DNA of 64,000 nt from Paramagnetospirillum magnetotacticum MS-1. Lineage in GTDB: Bacteria > Pseudomonadota > Alphaproteobacteria > Rhodospirillales > Magnetospirillaceae. Shown in pieces: positions 24,453 through 33,105 of this stretch (position 1 is its first letter; every line of letters begins with the position of its first letter). Below the pieces are notes generated by a model. It searched no databases and was not told the DNA's origin. It was given only the letters and a program-made list of their open reading frames with translations. Location of the stretch: NCBI RefSeq assembly GCF_000829825.1, contig NZ_JXSL01000030.1, positions 813,501 through 877,500 on the forward strand. Direction: 5' to 3'. Both the position numbers and the translations under genes were made by a program.

Positions 24453-26392
24453 GGGTGATCCCCGACATCAAGGATGATCTTGAGCCTAGAGCCGCCGCGC
24501 GCCAGCTCCCAGCCTTCCGCGAAGCGCTCCAGCGGCAGGTGGCAGGCCAAGAGCGGCGACAGGTCAAGCGACGGCATCAGGCGGATGGCTTCTTCGAAAT
24601 CCTCGGCGGTGGAGCCCACCGAGCCCACCACGGTCTTGTCATAGGCGGCGATGGCCTCGAAGGAGAATTCCTTGCGGGCATAGGGCAGCCCGAGCAGCAG
24701 CAAAGTAGCGCCCGCCGGGGCGGCATGCAGCGCCTTGTCCAGAACTTCCGGGTGGCCGGTGGCCTCGACCACCACATTGAACTCGCCCAGGCGGTCCAGG
24801 TCGGTGCTGGTCTCGATACTGTCGCGGCCTTTGAATACGTCCAGCCGGGACTGATTGCGGTCAAAAATGGTGACGGGGAAGCCGCGCCGCGCCAGTTCCA
24901 CAGCGCAGATATGGCCGATACAGCCCGCCCCCGTCACGGCGGCGCGCTTGGCCCCGCCGGGTGCGGCGGCCAGGGCGGGCATCAGACGGCGCATGCCCTT
25001 CAGCACCACGGCCAGGGGCTCGCACAGAGCGGCCTGGGCCATGTCGGTGCCCGCGGCCAGCTTGTGGACGAAGCGGGCGGGAACGGTGACGAAATCGGCA
25101 TAGGCGCCGTTTCGGCGGAACACCCCCAGCTCGGTGCGCTCGGCGCAGCCGATGAAATTGCCGGCCCGGCACTCGGCGCAGCTGCCGCAGCTTTGAATGC
25201 ACTCCACCACCACCGGATCGCCTTCCTTGAAGGCGGTGACGTTCTGGCCCATGGACACGACGTGGCCCGAGAATTCGTGGCCGGGCACGATGGGGTACTT
25301 GGCCATGCCGTTCTTGTAATAGCCCAGCGCCCCCGAAAGAATTTCCAGATCGGTGGCGCAGACGCCCACATGGGCCGTGGCGATGACCACGTCGCCGGGC
25401 TTGCACTCGGGCATTTCCATCTCTTCCAGCGCCACCTTGCCGGGGCCGTGGATCACCACGGCACGGGTGGAGCGGTCGAACAGGGCGTCCTCCTGCTCCT
25501 GGCGGGTCTCCAGAGGATGGGCCTCCAGCAGACCCTTGAAGGTGCCGATATTGCGGTTGACGCGGAAATAGACCACTTCGCGCAAGCGCTGGCCCAGTGT
25601 GAGCCGCGCCGCCACTGGATTGTCTTTGGGGTTGAAGGCATTGATCAGATCGCTGGCGGTGTTGCGTAACTCCGCCCATGTCTCGCCCAGCACCGTATTG
25701 GGCCCCTTGATCCCCATGCGCCGCGCCGCCACCGCTTCGCGGTAATAGCGCCGCCGGATCTGGCGCCAGCTTTCCTCATGCAGGTGATAAAGCCGGGCAT
25801 CAGGGCGGTAGACCACGCGAAAGCCCTTGTCCATCCAATGACGCGCCCAGCCGATATCCTCCAGGCCCGTCAATTCCTCGTCGAAGCCATACTGTTCCCA
25901 CAGATCCTTGCGGATGGCCGAATTGGCGTTGTTGACGCACCAGCGTGCCGGGCTTTCCTCGCGGCCATGGGGGCCAAAGGTCCGATCGAAATCCTCGGCC
26001 TCGGAGAACTTGGAGCAGGCCTTGCCCAATTGGCGGCCATAGCTCATGGCCACCGTGTCGTCCCTGAGCGGCTCGACCAGATTGGCGAGCCAATGCTCGT
26101 CGCAGGGTTCCGTATGGGCCGAGGCGATGGCGATGAACCGGCCCCTTGCTTCACGGATACCCGCGTTAAGGGAATAGCCGAAGGTGAAGTCGTGGCTGGA
26201 GATGCGCAGCACCTGATCGGCACGGGCCTCGGCGATCTCGCGCGTGCGGTCGAAAGAACCGGAATCGACGATGATCACCTCGAAATCGCGGTAGCTCTGG
26301 CGGTCCAGCGCGTCGAACAGGCCGGGCAGGTATTTCTGCTCGTTGAAACAGCGGATGATGACCGAGGTTTCGACGCTCGAAGGCTCAGCCAC
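24449..26392 (-). CDS. fusion of GT2 glycosyltransferase and zinc-dependent alcohol dehydrogenase
   Basis: A 647-residue two-domain protein read in one frame without interruption. Residues 1 to about 300 are a GT2 domain: SVIIRCFNEQKYL, VDSGSFDRT, a SAHTEP acidic motif in place of the usual Asp-x-Asp, and GLEDIGWARHW. Residues 308-647 are a medium-chain dehydrogenase with catalytic zinc ligands Cys345 and His372-Glu373 (PGHEF), structural-zinc cysteines 402, 405, 408 and 416, and a Rossmann VTGAGCIGHICAV motif. Either half is full length for its family. It overlaps the preceding hydroxyacid dehydrogenase gene by eight bases and the next by four. It may oxidise or reduce a sugar and transfer it, but coupling of the two activities is inference. 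Confidence 0.85.
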   Translation of the reverse strand: MAEPSSVETSVIIRCFNEQKYLPGLFDALDRQSYRDFEVIIVDSGSFDRTREIAEARADQVLRISSHDFTFGYSLNAGIREARGRFIAIASAHTEPCDEHWLANLVEPLRDDTVAMSYGRQLGKACSKFSEAEDFDRTFGPHGREESPARWCVNNANSAIRKDLWEQYGFDEELTGLEDIGWARHWMDKGFRVVYRPDARLYHLHEESWRQIRRRYYREAVAARRMGIKGPNTVLGETWAELRNTASDLINAFNPKDNPVAARLTLGQRLREVVYFRVNRNIGTFKGLLEAHPLETRQEQEDALFDRSTRAVVIHGPGKVALEEMEMPECKPGDVVIATAHVGVCATDLEILSGALGYYKNGMAKYPIVPGHEFSGHVVSMGQNVTAFKEGDPVVVECIQSCGSCAECRAGNFIGCAERTELGVFRRNGAYADFVTVPARFVHKLAAGTDMAQAALCEPLAVVLKGMRRLMPALAAAPGGAKRAAVTGAGCIGHICAVELARRGFPVTIFDRNQSRLDVFKGRDSIETSTDLDRLGEFNVVVEATGHPEVLDKALHAAPAGATLLLLGLPYARKEFSFEAIAAYDKTVVGSVGSTAEDFEEAIRLMPSLDLSPLLACHLPLERFAEGWELARGGSRLKIILDVGDHP

Positions 26393-27320
26393 GCAGACCG
26401 TCCAACAGATTCTTCAAGGTGGAATGGTGGATGCGCTCCCAGGCCTTGGGGCTGGAATTGCTGTTGTGGGGCGCCAGCATGACGTTGTCCATACCCAGCA
26501 GAGCGCTGGTCTTGGGCAGCGGCTCGTGCTCGAAGACGTCGAGTGCGCAGCCAACGATCTTGCCCGATTGCAGGGCGCGCACCAGGGCCTCTTCCTGCAC
26601 CACCGGGCCGCGCGCCGTGTTGACCAGCACCGAACCCGCCTTCATGCGCTTGAAGCGCTCGTCGTTGAACAGCAGATAGGAGGTGGGGTTGAGATCACAG
26701 CATACCGAGACAAAGTCCGACTGCTCCAGCAGCGAGTCCAGGTCCATCATCTCCACACCCACTTCGGCGACGAAGGCCGGGTCGATGGTGCGGATGTCGT
26801 TGCCCAGCAGCCGCGCCCCGAAGGGCTTGGCCCGGCGCAGCACGGCCGAGCCCATGCAGCCCACGCCCACCACGCCGATGGTGGATTCGTTCAAGGCGCG
26901 ACCGGGGATCTTGTCCCAGATACCGGCCTTCATCATCTTGTCCATCCACGGCAGATTGCGGGCGAAGGACAAAATGTAGCCCAGTGCCGTGTCGGCCACC
27001 GGCTGGGTGAAGGCGTCGAGCGTGCGCCCCGTGGGGATGCCCTTGGTGGCGGCATAGGCGGAATCGATGGAATCGATGCCGGTGCCCCATTTGGAGATGA
27101 CCTTGAGATTGGCGGCCGCATCGATCACCGTCTTGGTGATGCGGTCGTCGCCGCAGACGATGCCATGGTACTTGGCGATGATCGGCAGCAGGTCGGCCTC
27201 TTCCAGGCGCTCCTGCACATCGGCCACGGTGATCTCGATGTCGTGCTCGGCGAACCAGGGGCGGAAGCGGTCGATCACCGGGATCATGTAGGGGGCGCTA
27301 ATCAGGACTTGCCAGGTCAT
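26385..27320 (-). CDS. D-isomer-specific 2-hydroxyacid dehydrogenase (SerA-like)
   Basis: A 311-residue NAD-dependent dehydrogenase. It carries the VVGVGCMGSAVLRRA dinucleotide motif at mid-protein, NTARGPVVQEEALV with the substrate-binding Arg, and a CALDVFEHEPL Glu; the late His lies in MLAPHNSNSS. It would interconvert a 2-keto and a 2-hydroxy acid. It is shorter than full SerA and has no regulatory domain. Being embedded in a sugar-acid operon, upstream of a KdsB-like enzyme, suggests a 2-keto or 2-hydroxy acid sugar precursor rather than serine synthesis. Confidence 0.85.
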   Translation of the reverse strand: MTWQVLISAPYMIPVIDRFRPWFAEHDIEITVADVQERLEEADLLPIIAKYHGIVCGDDRITKTVIDAAANLKVISKWGTGIDSIDSAYAATKGIPTGRTLDAFTQPVADTALGYILSFARNLPWMDKMMKAGIWDKIPGRALNESTIGVVGVGCMGSAVLRRAKPFGARLLGNDIRTIDPAFVAEVGVEMMDLDSLLEQSDFVSVCCDLNPTSYLLFNDERFKRMKAGSVLVNTARGPVVQEEALVRALQSGKIVGCALDVFEHEPLPKTSALLGMDNVMLAPHNSNSSPKAWERIHHSTLKNLLDGLRG

Positions 27321-27375
27321 GGTGACTCCGAAGCGACGGTCGTGCCCGTCTTTCTCGCCCTTTGGCGCCCGTGCG

Positions 27376-28020
27376 TCAAGAATTGCGCGTCAGCACCACC
27401 CGGCACGGCGAGCCGTCGGCGCCGATCAGCTTCAACGGCAGGCAGACCAGTTCGTATTCACCGGGATCGATGCCACGCATGTCCAGACCCTCGACCGCCA
27501 CGATTCCGGCCCCCAGCAAAACGCGATGAGTGGTCGGTTCGGCATCGGCGAATCGTTGCACCGACAGATAGTCGATTCCAACCAACTTGATCCCACGCTC
27601 CACCAACCATTGCGCCCCCGCCGGAGTAAATGCGATGAAATCGGTGAAGAAGGGATGGTTGGGCTGATTCCACAGGGCGGAATTGCGCGTGGCAAGCAGC
27701 AAACGCTCGCAACCGGGCGGAACGGCCAGCGCCTCAAGCTCCGCCGGGCCGATCTCGGCGACATGGTCGGGCACATGGACGACCGAGCAAGGCCCCATCA
27801 GAACATCAAGGGCAAGGGAGGCAACATCGGCGCCGTCTCGAATAAAATGAATCGGCGCGTCCAGATGGGTGCCGTAATGCACGGCGAAATTCAGACGCGT
27901 GACGTTGCAGGCGTCCCCATTATCCATGTCGGAAAGGCGGGTAAGGATGGGAAGAGGCTCGCCGGGCCAGGCGGGCACACCGGCGCCGAAAGGAAGGGTC
28001 AGGTCGAAGCGCCTGATCAT
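27376..28020 (-). CDS. cyclase-family metal-dependent hydrolase
   Basis: A 214-residue protein of the cyclase/kynurenine-formamidase-like family. The signature HYGTHLDAPIHF lies at about residues 48-59, carrying the His and Asp metal ligands, and a late EGLDMRGIDPGEY segment matches the family. Members hydrolyse amides, isatin or lactones. The ATG overlaps the galE stop (ATGA). Nothing around it belongs to tryptophan breakdown, so a deformylase, deamidase or lactonase role on a sugar intermediate is the most likely reading, though unproven. Confidence 0.85.
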   Translation of the reverse strand: MIRRFDLTLPFGAGVPAWPGEPLPILTRLSDMDNGDACNVTRLNFAVHYGTHLDAPIHFIRDGADVASLALDVLMGPCSVVHVPDHVAEIGPAELEALAVPPGCERLLLATRNSALWNQPNHPFFTDFIAFTPAGAQWLVERGIKLVGIDYLSVQRFADAEPTTHRVLLGAGIVAVEGLDMRGIDPGEYELVCLPLKLIGADGSPCRVVLTRNS

Positions 28021-29006
28021 GGCTGCTGCTTAGCTTCCCATTCCAGCGCCGAACGAACCATCAGTTCCAGATCGTCGCGCCGTGCCACCCAACCGAGTTT
28101 TGCCTTCAGCAGGCCGGAATCCGCCACCAATGCCGGAGGGTCGCCACGCCGGCGCTCGGAACTGTGAACGGGGAAGTCGCGCCCCGACACGCGGCGGACG
28201 ACGTCGATGACCTCGCGCACGGAAAAGCCGTGACCGTAGCCGCAATTGGCGATCAGCGACTCTCCCCCCCGTTCCAGATGGGCAAGCGCCAGAACATGGG
28301 CTTCCGCCAGATCGGTGACGTGGATGTAGTCGCGGATACAGGTCCCGTCGGCGGTCGGATAATCGTCGCCATAGATGGCCATGCCCTCTCGGCGGCCCAA
28401 TGCCGCCTCGACGGCGATCTTGATCAGGTGAGTCGCCACGGGAGAGACCTGGCCGCTACGCCCCCGATGATCCGCCCCAGCCACATTGAAGTAACGCAGC
28501 GCCGCAAACCGCGTGGGCGCCGTTTCACAGATGTCGGACAGCGCCCACTCCACCGCCAGCTTGGAACGCCCATAGGGGCTGATGGGGCGCAGGGCCGCGC
28601 TTTCCGAGATGGGCAGCGTGTCTGGCGTGCCGTATACGGCAGCGGTCGAGGAATAGACGAAATGTCGGATTCCGGCTTCGACACATGTTTCCACAAAGGC
28701 AAGTCCGCTTCCGGCATTGTTGCGCCAGTAGGGCAGGGGCTCGCGGAAGGATTCGGAAACGATGATGGAACCGGCGAACATCATCACGCCGCTACAGCCA
28801 TGTTCGGCCAGAAGACGGCGGACCAGGGCGCGGTCACCCATATCGCCCCGCACGAAGACGGCACCCTCCGGCACCAGGGCTTGCCTGCCCGTGGACAGAT
28901 CGTCGAGAATCACCACGGGACGGCCAGCATCGGCCAGCGCCAGGGCCACATGACTGCCGATATAGCCCGCCCCGCCGGCGATGAGAACCGGACGGGGATC
29001 AGCCAT
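28017..29006 (-). CDS. galE: UDP-glucose 4-epimerase
   Basis: A 329-residue enzyme that interconverts UDP-glucose and UDP-galactose (or the GlcNAc pair) with bound NAD. It shows AGGAGYIGSHV at about 10-20, DDLSTGR, MMFAGSIIVSES (as in short alphaproteobacterial GalE forms), SSTAAVYG, and the PYGRSK Tyr-x3-Lys pair, then LRYFNVAGAD and GTCIRDYIHVTDLA, which is diagnostic of GalE. The ATG at 29006 overlaps the preceding gene by eight bases. UDP-galactose supply for the UGM-like enzyme on the plus strand would be one use. Confidence 0.9.
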   Translation of the reverse strand: MADPRPVLIAGGAGYIGSHVALALADAGRPVVILDDLSTGRQALVPEGAVFVRGDMGDRALVRRLLAEHGCSGVMMFAGSIIVSESFREPLPYWRNNAGSGLAFVETCVEAGIRHFVYSSTAAVYGTPDTLPISESAALRPISPYGRSKLAVEWALSDICETAPTRFAALRYFNVAGADHRGRSGQVSPVATHLIKIAVEAALGRREGMAIYGDDYPTADGTCIRDYIHVTDLAEAHVLALAHLERGGESLIANCGYGHGFSVREVIDVVRRVSGRDFPVHSSERRRGDPPALVADSGLLKAKLGWVARRDDLELMVRSALEWEAKQQP

Positions 29007-30060
29007 CGGTGCCTCGGAAAACATGATCATAATCGCCATTGGCCTTGGCGAAATCGTCCAGCCGCCCAATGTCGAGCCAGTATTCACGGATGGGGAAGGC
29101 GACGACCGGCCGCTCTTGCGCCATCATCTTGGTGAGCAGGCCCGGCATGTCGCAAGGCTGGCCGGTCTCCAGATGGCCGAGCACCACCGGATCGAGGACA
29201 TAGATGCCCGCATTGATGAAATGGGTCAAAACGGGCTTTTCCTTCAAGCCGCGCACCCGCGAATTCTCCACTTCGACCACCCCATAGGGCACCTCGATAT
29301 CGTATTCGCGCACGCACATGGTCGCGGCGGCGGCTTGCTCGGCGTGGAAATCGAGCAAAGCCCTGTAGTTGACGGAGGTCAGGACATCGCCGTTCATCAC
29401 GACGACCGGACCTGACGGCATCTCGGGCAGCAGACCCAGCGCGCCCGCGGTGCCCAACTTGCCGTCTTCACGCAGATAGCGGATGTCGAGGCCCAAACGC
29501 GAGCCGTCCCCGAAGGCTTCCTCGAACTTCTCGGCCATGTAGTTGACCGCCAGGAACACGCGGCGAAATCCGCTTGCGGCCAGTTGCAGCAGAATGGTCT
29601 CCAGTAGGGGACGCCCGCCCACCGGCAGCAAAGGTTTGGGTGTCGTCGCGGTCAGCGGCCGCAACCGCTCACCCAGCCCTCCGACCATCAGAATCACCCA
29701 GTTGGGCAGTTCCTCCCCGGCCAGCAGTTCACTCTCGGTCTCCAGGCCGACAAGCACGCCGCCCGCATCCACCACCGGAAGGTGACGAAGACGCCTGCTG
29801 CGGATCAGTGCCAGCCTCTCCTGCGGCGAGGAAGAGGGCAGAGCGGTCAGCGGCTTGGGGTTCATGATCGCCGTGGCCGGCTCGTCCAGCACCAGGCCGC
29901 GCAGAATGCCGCGCCTGATATCGCCGTCGGTGATGGTTCCAAGCAACCTGCGGTCGGAATCCACCACCAGGACGATCTGGGCGGCGAAGCGGTCGAGAAT
30001 CTTGATGACGTCCAGGATCGGCACCGTTGGGCCAACCAGGATCTGGTCCCAGTTCTTCAT
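28999..30060 (-). CDS. ptmE: CBS-pair nucleotidyltransferase, PtmE-like
   Basis: A 353-residue protein. Residues 1-115 hold two CBS domains (GTITDGDIRRG and a second, HLPVVDAGGVLVG). Residues 120-350 are a sugar-nucleotide transferase with MVGGLGERLRPLTATTPKPL and the VMNGDVLT metal-site Asp. This is the layout of PtmE, the glucosamine-1-phosphate guanylyltransferase that opens the GDP-linked legionaminic acid route in Campylobacter. LegB and LegC are two and three genes upstream, which strengthens the assignment. An HddC-like GDP-heptose role is the alternative. The CBS pair suggests control by an adenylate or similar ligand. Confidence 0.83.
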   Translation of the reverse strand: MKNWDQILVGPTVPILDVIKILDRFAAQIVLVVDSDRRLLGTITDGDIRRGILRGLVLDEPATAIMNPKPLTALPSSSPQERLALIRSRRLRHLPVVDAGGVLVGLETESELLAGEELPNWVILMVGGLGERLRPLTATTPKPLLPVGGRPLLETILLQLAASGFRRVFLAVNYMAEKFEEAFGDGSRLGLDIRYLREDGKLGTAGALGLLPEMPSGPVVVMNGDVLTSVNYRALLDFHAEQAAAATMCVREYDIEVPYGVVEVENSRVRGLKEKPVLTHFINAGIYVLDPVVLGHLETGQPCDMPGLLTKMMAQERPVVAFPIREYWLDIGRLDDFAKANGDYDHVFRGTDG

Positions 30061-30092
30061 GACCTAACCCATAGCCGAGCTGAGGATCGAAT

Positions 30093-31943
30093 TCAATCCT
30101 CGGCCTCCGCTGAGGCGCCGGTCCGCCGCCAGAATGTTTCCGAGGCGGCACCGGGCCATCCACCGCCACAAAAGTGATCGAGAATTGCCTCCCTGTCAGG
30201 AGCCCGCCCCGCCGCCAGATCCGCCCCCAACGCCTCGGCGTCACTATAGACGCAAAGCGGACCGATGCAGTCCATGACCAGGGAATGGGGCCGCGGCGCC
30301 AGGGCGAAATAAGGACGGCCAAATGCCAGTGTCTCCACCAGGGCTCCCGAGTCGACGGGACCTATGACCAGATCCGCCCAGGACAGATGATCCGGAACCA
30401 GCCCGGCCTCGACGATCTCCAGACCAAGTCCGAATTCGGCATTCAGGCGGTGATAATAGTTGGGAGAATAGCCCGGATGCAGCTTCAGCCGAATCCGGCC
30501 ATAGCCCAGACCGGCCAGCATCCTGGCCACCGCCACGATGGCAGGATAGGCCTGGCTCTTGATGGCACGCAAATTCCCGCCGGCAGGTACGATGGGCAAG
30601 AGCAGGACGTTGCCCGAGCCGACGGGCGGCAGACCGTAGGGTCTATGGTCGCCCCGGACGGAAATGGGATCCAGTCCGGGATAGCCGACCCTGACACAGG
30701 GAAGTGGCGACCCAATGGCCCGTAGCCATAGCTCCTGCTGCCGACCCCAGGTCAACATTCGATCAACGCCCGGCCGCTGACCCTCCACGGCACAACGGGT
30801 GTCGGAGACGTAGTCGTGAACAAACATGCCGTTCAGCAGCTCGTCCACCTCCGCCCCCTCCCGGCGAGCCGCCAGAGACAACAGCCGCGCGGTGGGATTG
30901 GTGGCGTCGCCGACCACAACCTTGACGATACGGTTGCGACGGAGCAAGAGGCATAACGCCGCGAATTCGGCCAAGGCCGCATGCAGCCGCCCGCGACCCA
31001 GAACCGAGTTCTCCACATAATGGCGTCGCACCGCATCAGTGACGTCGGCGGGCGGCACGGCTCTCCATCGGCTGCGCAATTCCGTGATGGCCGCATCCAC
31101 GCGGGCGATTTCGAGCGCAGTCGATCGGGCGGCGCGAAGGCCGCCCAGGCGAACACCCCGGCGCAGACACTTCAGCACGAAGGCCGGCGTCTTTGGCGAC
31201 CGCCCAACGATCAGCACGGGAGTATCGCCAGGCCGATTATGGGCGATCAGGCCCTGCTCCATCATGGGATTGAGAAACAGCAAGACCCGATGAACCGTCC
31301 GGGCCGTGGCCAGGCAAGTAATGCCCTCGGCGATGGCGCAGGCCAGCCGGATTATCAGCGACCTGAACCTGGGCGGGGTCTTGGGAGCACGGCCATAGCC
31401 CAGTTCATCGGGAAAATAAGGGTCATCGCGGCTCGGAGAATCCAGTTGGTTCTCGAACACCGCACCGTGACGCCGCGCCGCATCGCGCACCACGATCTGC
31501 TTGCTCTCGTCATCAAGCAAGCCGTACTCGGTGCGCGCATCGAGCAAGACGATGCGCTCCACCGGGTAGCGGCGGCACAGACTTTCAAGGGCATGGCTCA
31601 GCCGATCCACGCCGAACAGCAGGATTTCCAGTTCACGATTGAAAGTCGCGGCAATCTCGGCCAGATCGGGGGGCAGATCCCTACACCAGTTGCCGTAGCG
31701 GACATAGACGTCGGCGGGCGGGCGGAAATCATCTAGCAGGAACTGATCGATGAACACAGCCGGACAATCGGCTCGGGCAAGGTCCTGCCACACCATCCAG
31801 TCGGTGGAGACGACAAGCGCACCCTCGACCCGCCGGGCGGCGGCAATATGGCGGGGATGCGACAGCAGAACCAGGGTCTTGAACCCACCCGCTGGCAAAG
31901 GCGCATCCAGTGGCAGGGGCGAAAAAGCAGACCGACCGGTCAT
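30093..31943 (-). CDS. putative glycosyltransferase of unknown family (616 residues)
   Basis: I do not recognise a named family. The first 180 residues look like a Rossmann region (TLVLLSHPRHIAAARRV, ERIVLLDART). The last 200 residues resemble the donor half of GT-B or capsule glycerophosphotransferase-type proteins: NVLLLPIVPAGG, RIRLKLHPGYSPNYY, and SWADLVIGPVDSGALVETLAFGRP, where an acidic residue follows a Gly-Pro loop. No membrane segment is evident. The start overlaps the legC stop (ATGA) and ptmE follows after 32 bases, so it sits inside the legionaminate genes. It could transfer the nonulosonate to protein (as flagellin Maf proteins do) or to lipid. Confidence 0.65.
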   Translation of the reverse strand: MTGRSAFSPLPLDAPLPAGGFKTLVLLSHPRHIAAARRVEGALVVSTDWMVWQDLARADCPAVFIDQFLLDDFRPPADVYVRYGNWCRDLPPDLAEIAATFNRELEILLFGVDRLSHALESLCRRYPVERIVLLDARTEYGLLDDESKQIVVRDAARRHGAVFENQLDSPSRDDPYFPDELGYGRAPKTPPRFRSLIIRLACAIAEGITCLATARTVHRVLLFLNPMMEQGLIAHNRPGDTPVLIVGRSPKTPAFVLKCLRRGVRLGGLRAARSTALEIARVDAAITELRSRWRAVPPADVTDAVRRHYVENSVLGRGRLHAALAEFAALCLLLRRNRIVKVVVGDATNPTARLLSLAARREGAEVDELLNGMFVHDYVSDTRCAVEGQRPGVDRMLTWGRQQELWLRAIGSPLPCVRVGYPGLDPISVRGDHRPYGLPPVGSGNVLLLPIVPAGGNLRAIKSQAYPAIVAVARMLAGLGYGRIRLKLHPGYSPNYYHRLNAEFGLGLEIVEAGLVPDHLSWADLVIGPVDSGALVETLAFGRPYFALAPRPHSLVMDCIGPLCVYSDAEALGADLAAGRAPDREAILDHFCGGGWPGAASETFWRRTGASAEAED

Positions 31944-33100
31944 AATCCCGCCCCGGCGGATATGACGGCGTCAAGAACCGGGCTTGGGCTGGATGGAATA
32001 TTGATCAGCCGGTCTTCCAGTGCCTCGGTCACCGCCAGATCGTCGCGCGGACAGTACCGATACATGGGCAGGCGGTGCATGGGCGTCCAGATGGGCCGAC
32101 ACTGAAGACCCCGAGCGGCGGCTCCCTCGATCACTTGCGCCACAAGATCGCGGTCTGGCCGATCGAGGATCAAGGCATTCAGCCAGAAATTCCCGGCGCA
32201 TCCGGCGCGGTCCGCCACCACCTTCACGCCGGGCAAATCGGCAAAGGCCTCCTGGTAGAGGCTGGCCAGCCTACGCTTGCGGCCGAGATAGGCGGGCAGG
32301 GCTTCCAATTGCGCGCAGCCCAGGGCCGCGTTCAGGTTGGGAAGACGATAGTTCCAGCCCACCTCGTCATGGTCGAAGCGATAGGGGTGGGAAAGCTTGG
32401 CCGTGGTGGTCAGATGCTTGGCCCGACGCGCCAGGTCGGGATCGTTGGTCAAGACGGCTCCGCCGCCGCCGGTGGTGACGATCTTATTGCCGTTGAAACT
32501 AAGCGCCGACAGCAGACCGCTCGTTCCCGTGTGGCGACCGCCGCTATAACTGCCCAGGGATTCTGCGGCATCCTCGATCAGGGGAACCCCATGCCGGGCG
32601 CAAACCTGCATCAGACCATCCAGGTCGGCGGCATGGCCGAATGTGTGCATGACCACCACCGCCTTGATCGGCCGGTCCCCATGGCGCGCGAGATGATCGT
32701 CAAGCCGGGCCGGGTCGAGACCCAGGGTCGCCTCATCCACATCCACGAACCGGCAGGAGGCGCCGAGATGGCTGACCGCATTGGCTGTGGCGATGAAGGT
32801 GAGGGACGGTAAGACGACGTCATCACCCGCCCCAACGCCAGCCAGATGCAGGCAGACCTCCAGCGCGGCGCTCCCGTTGACCGTGGCGACCGCATGGTGC
32901 GCCCCGGTGATGTCGGCCAGCATGGCCTCGAAGCGATCGACATAGGCCCCCACCGACGACACCCAGCCAGTGTCGAGGCAGTCCTTGACGTACTCCCATT
33001 CGTGGCCCTCGAAGACCGGAGCATGCAAGGGCACCGGGCCGTCAACCCGTAGGGTCCGGCGCCATACGGCTTCAAGGCGGCAGATGATCTCGTTATGCAT
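31940..33100 (-). CDS. legC: LegC-type PLP aminotransferase
   Basis: A 386-residue DegT/DnrJ/EryC1/StrS aminotransferase. The N-terminal stretch with VPLHAPVFEGHEWEYVKD and DTGWVSSVGAYV is the LegC signature. The PLP site has VNGSAALEV, EDAAESLGSYSGG, and the lysine in SFNGNKIVTTGGGG. In legionaminic acid synthesis LegC aminates the 4-keto-6-deoxy GlcNAc nucleotide made by LegB, using glutamate. The ATG at 33100 lies five bases after the legB stop at 33106. Confidence 0.9.
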   Translation of the reverse strand: MHNEIICRLEAVWRRTLRVDGPVPLHAPVFEGHEWEYVKDCLDTGWVSSVGAYVDRFEAMLADITGAHHAVATVNGSAALEVCLHLAGVGAGDDVVLPSLTFIATANAVSHLGASCRFVDVDEATLGLDPARLDDHLARHGDRPIKAVVVMHTFGHAADLDGLMQVCARHGVPLIEDAAESLGSYSGGRHTGTSGLLSALSFNGNKIVTTGGGGAVLTNDPDLARRAKHLTTTAKLSHPYRFDHDEVGWNYRLPNLNAALGCAQLEALPAYLGRKRRLASLYQEAFADLPGVKVVADRAGCAGNFWLNALILDRPDRDLVAQVIEGAAARGLQCRPIWTPMHRLPMYRYCPRDDLAVTEALEDRLINIPSSPSPVLDAVISAGAGL

Positions 33101-33105
33101 GGCGC

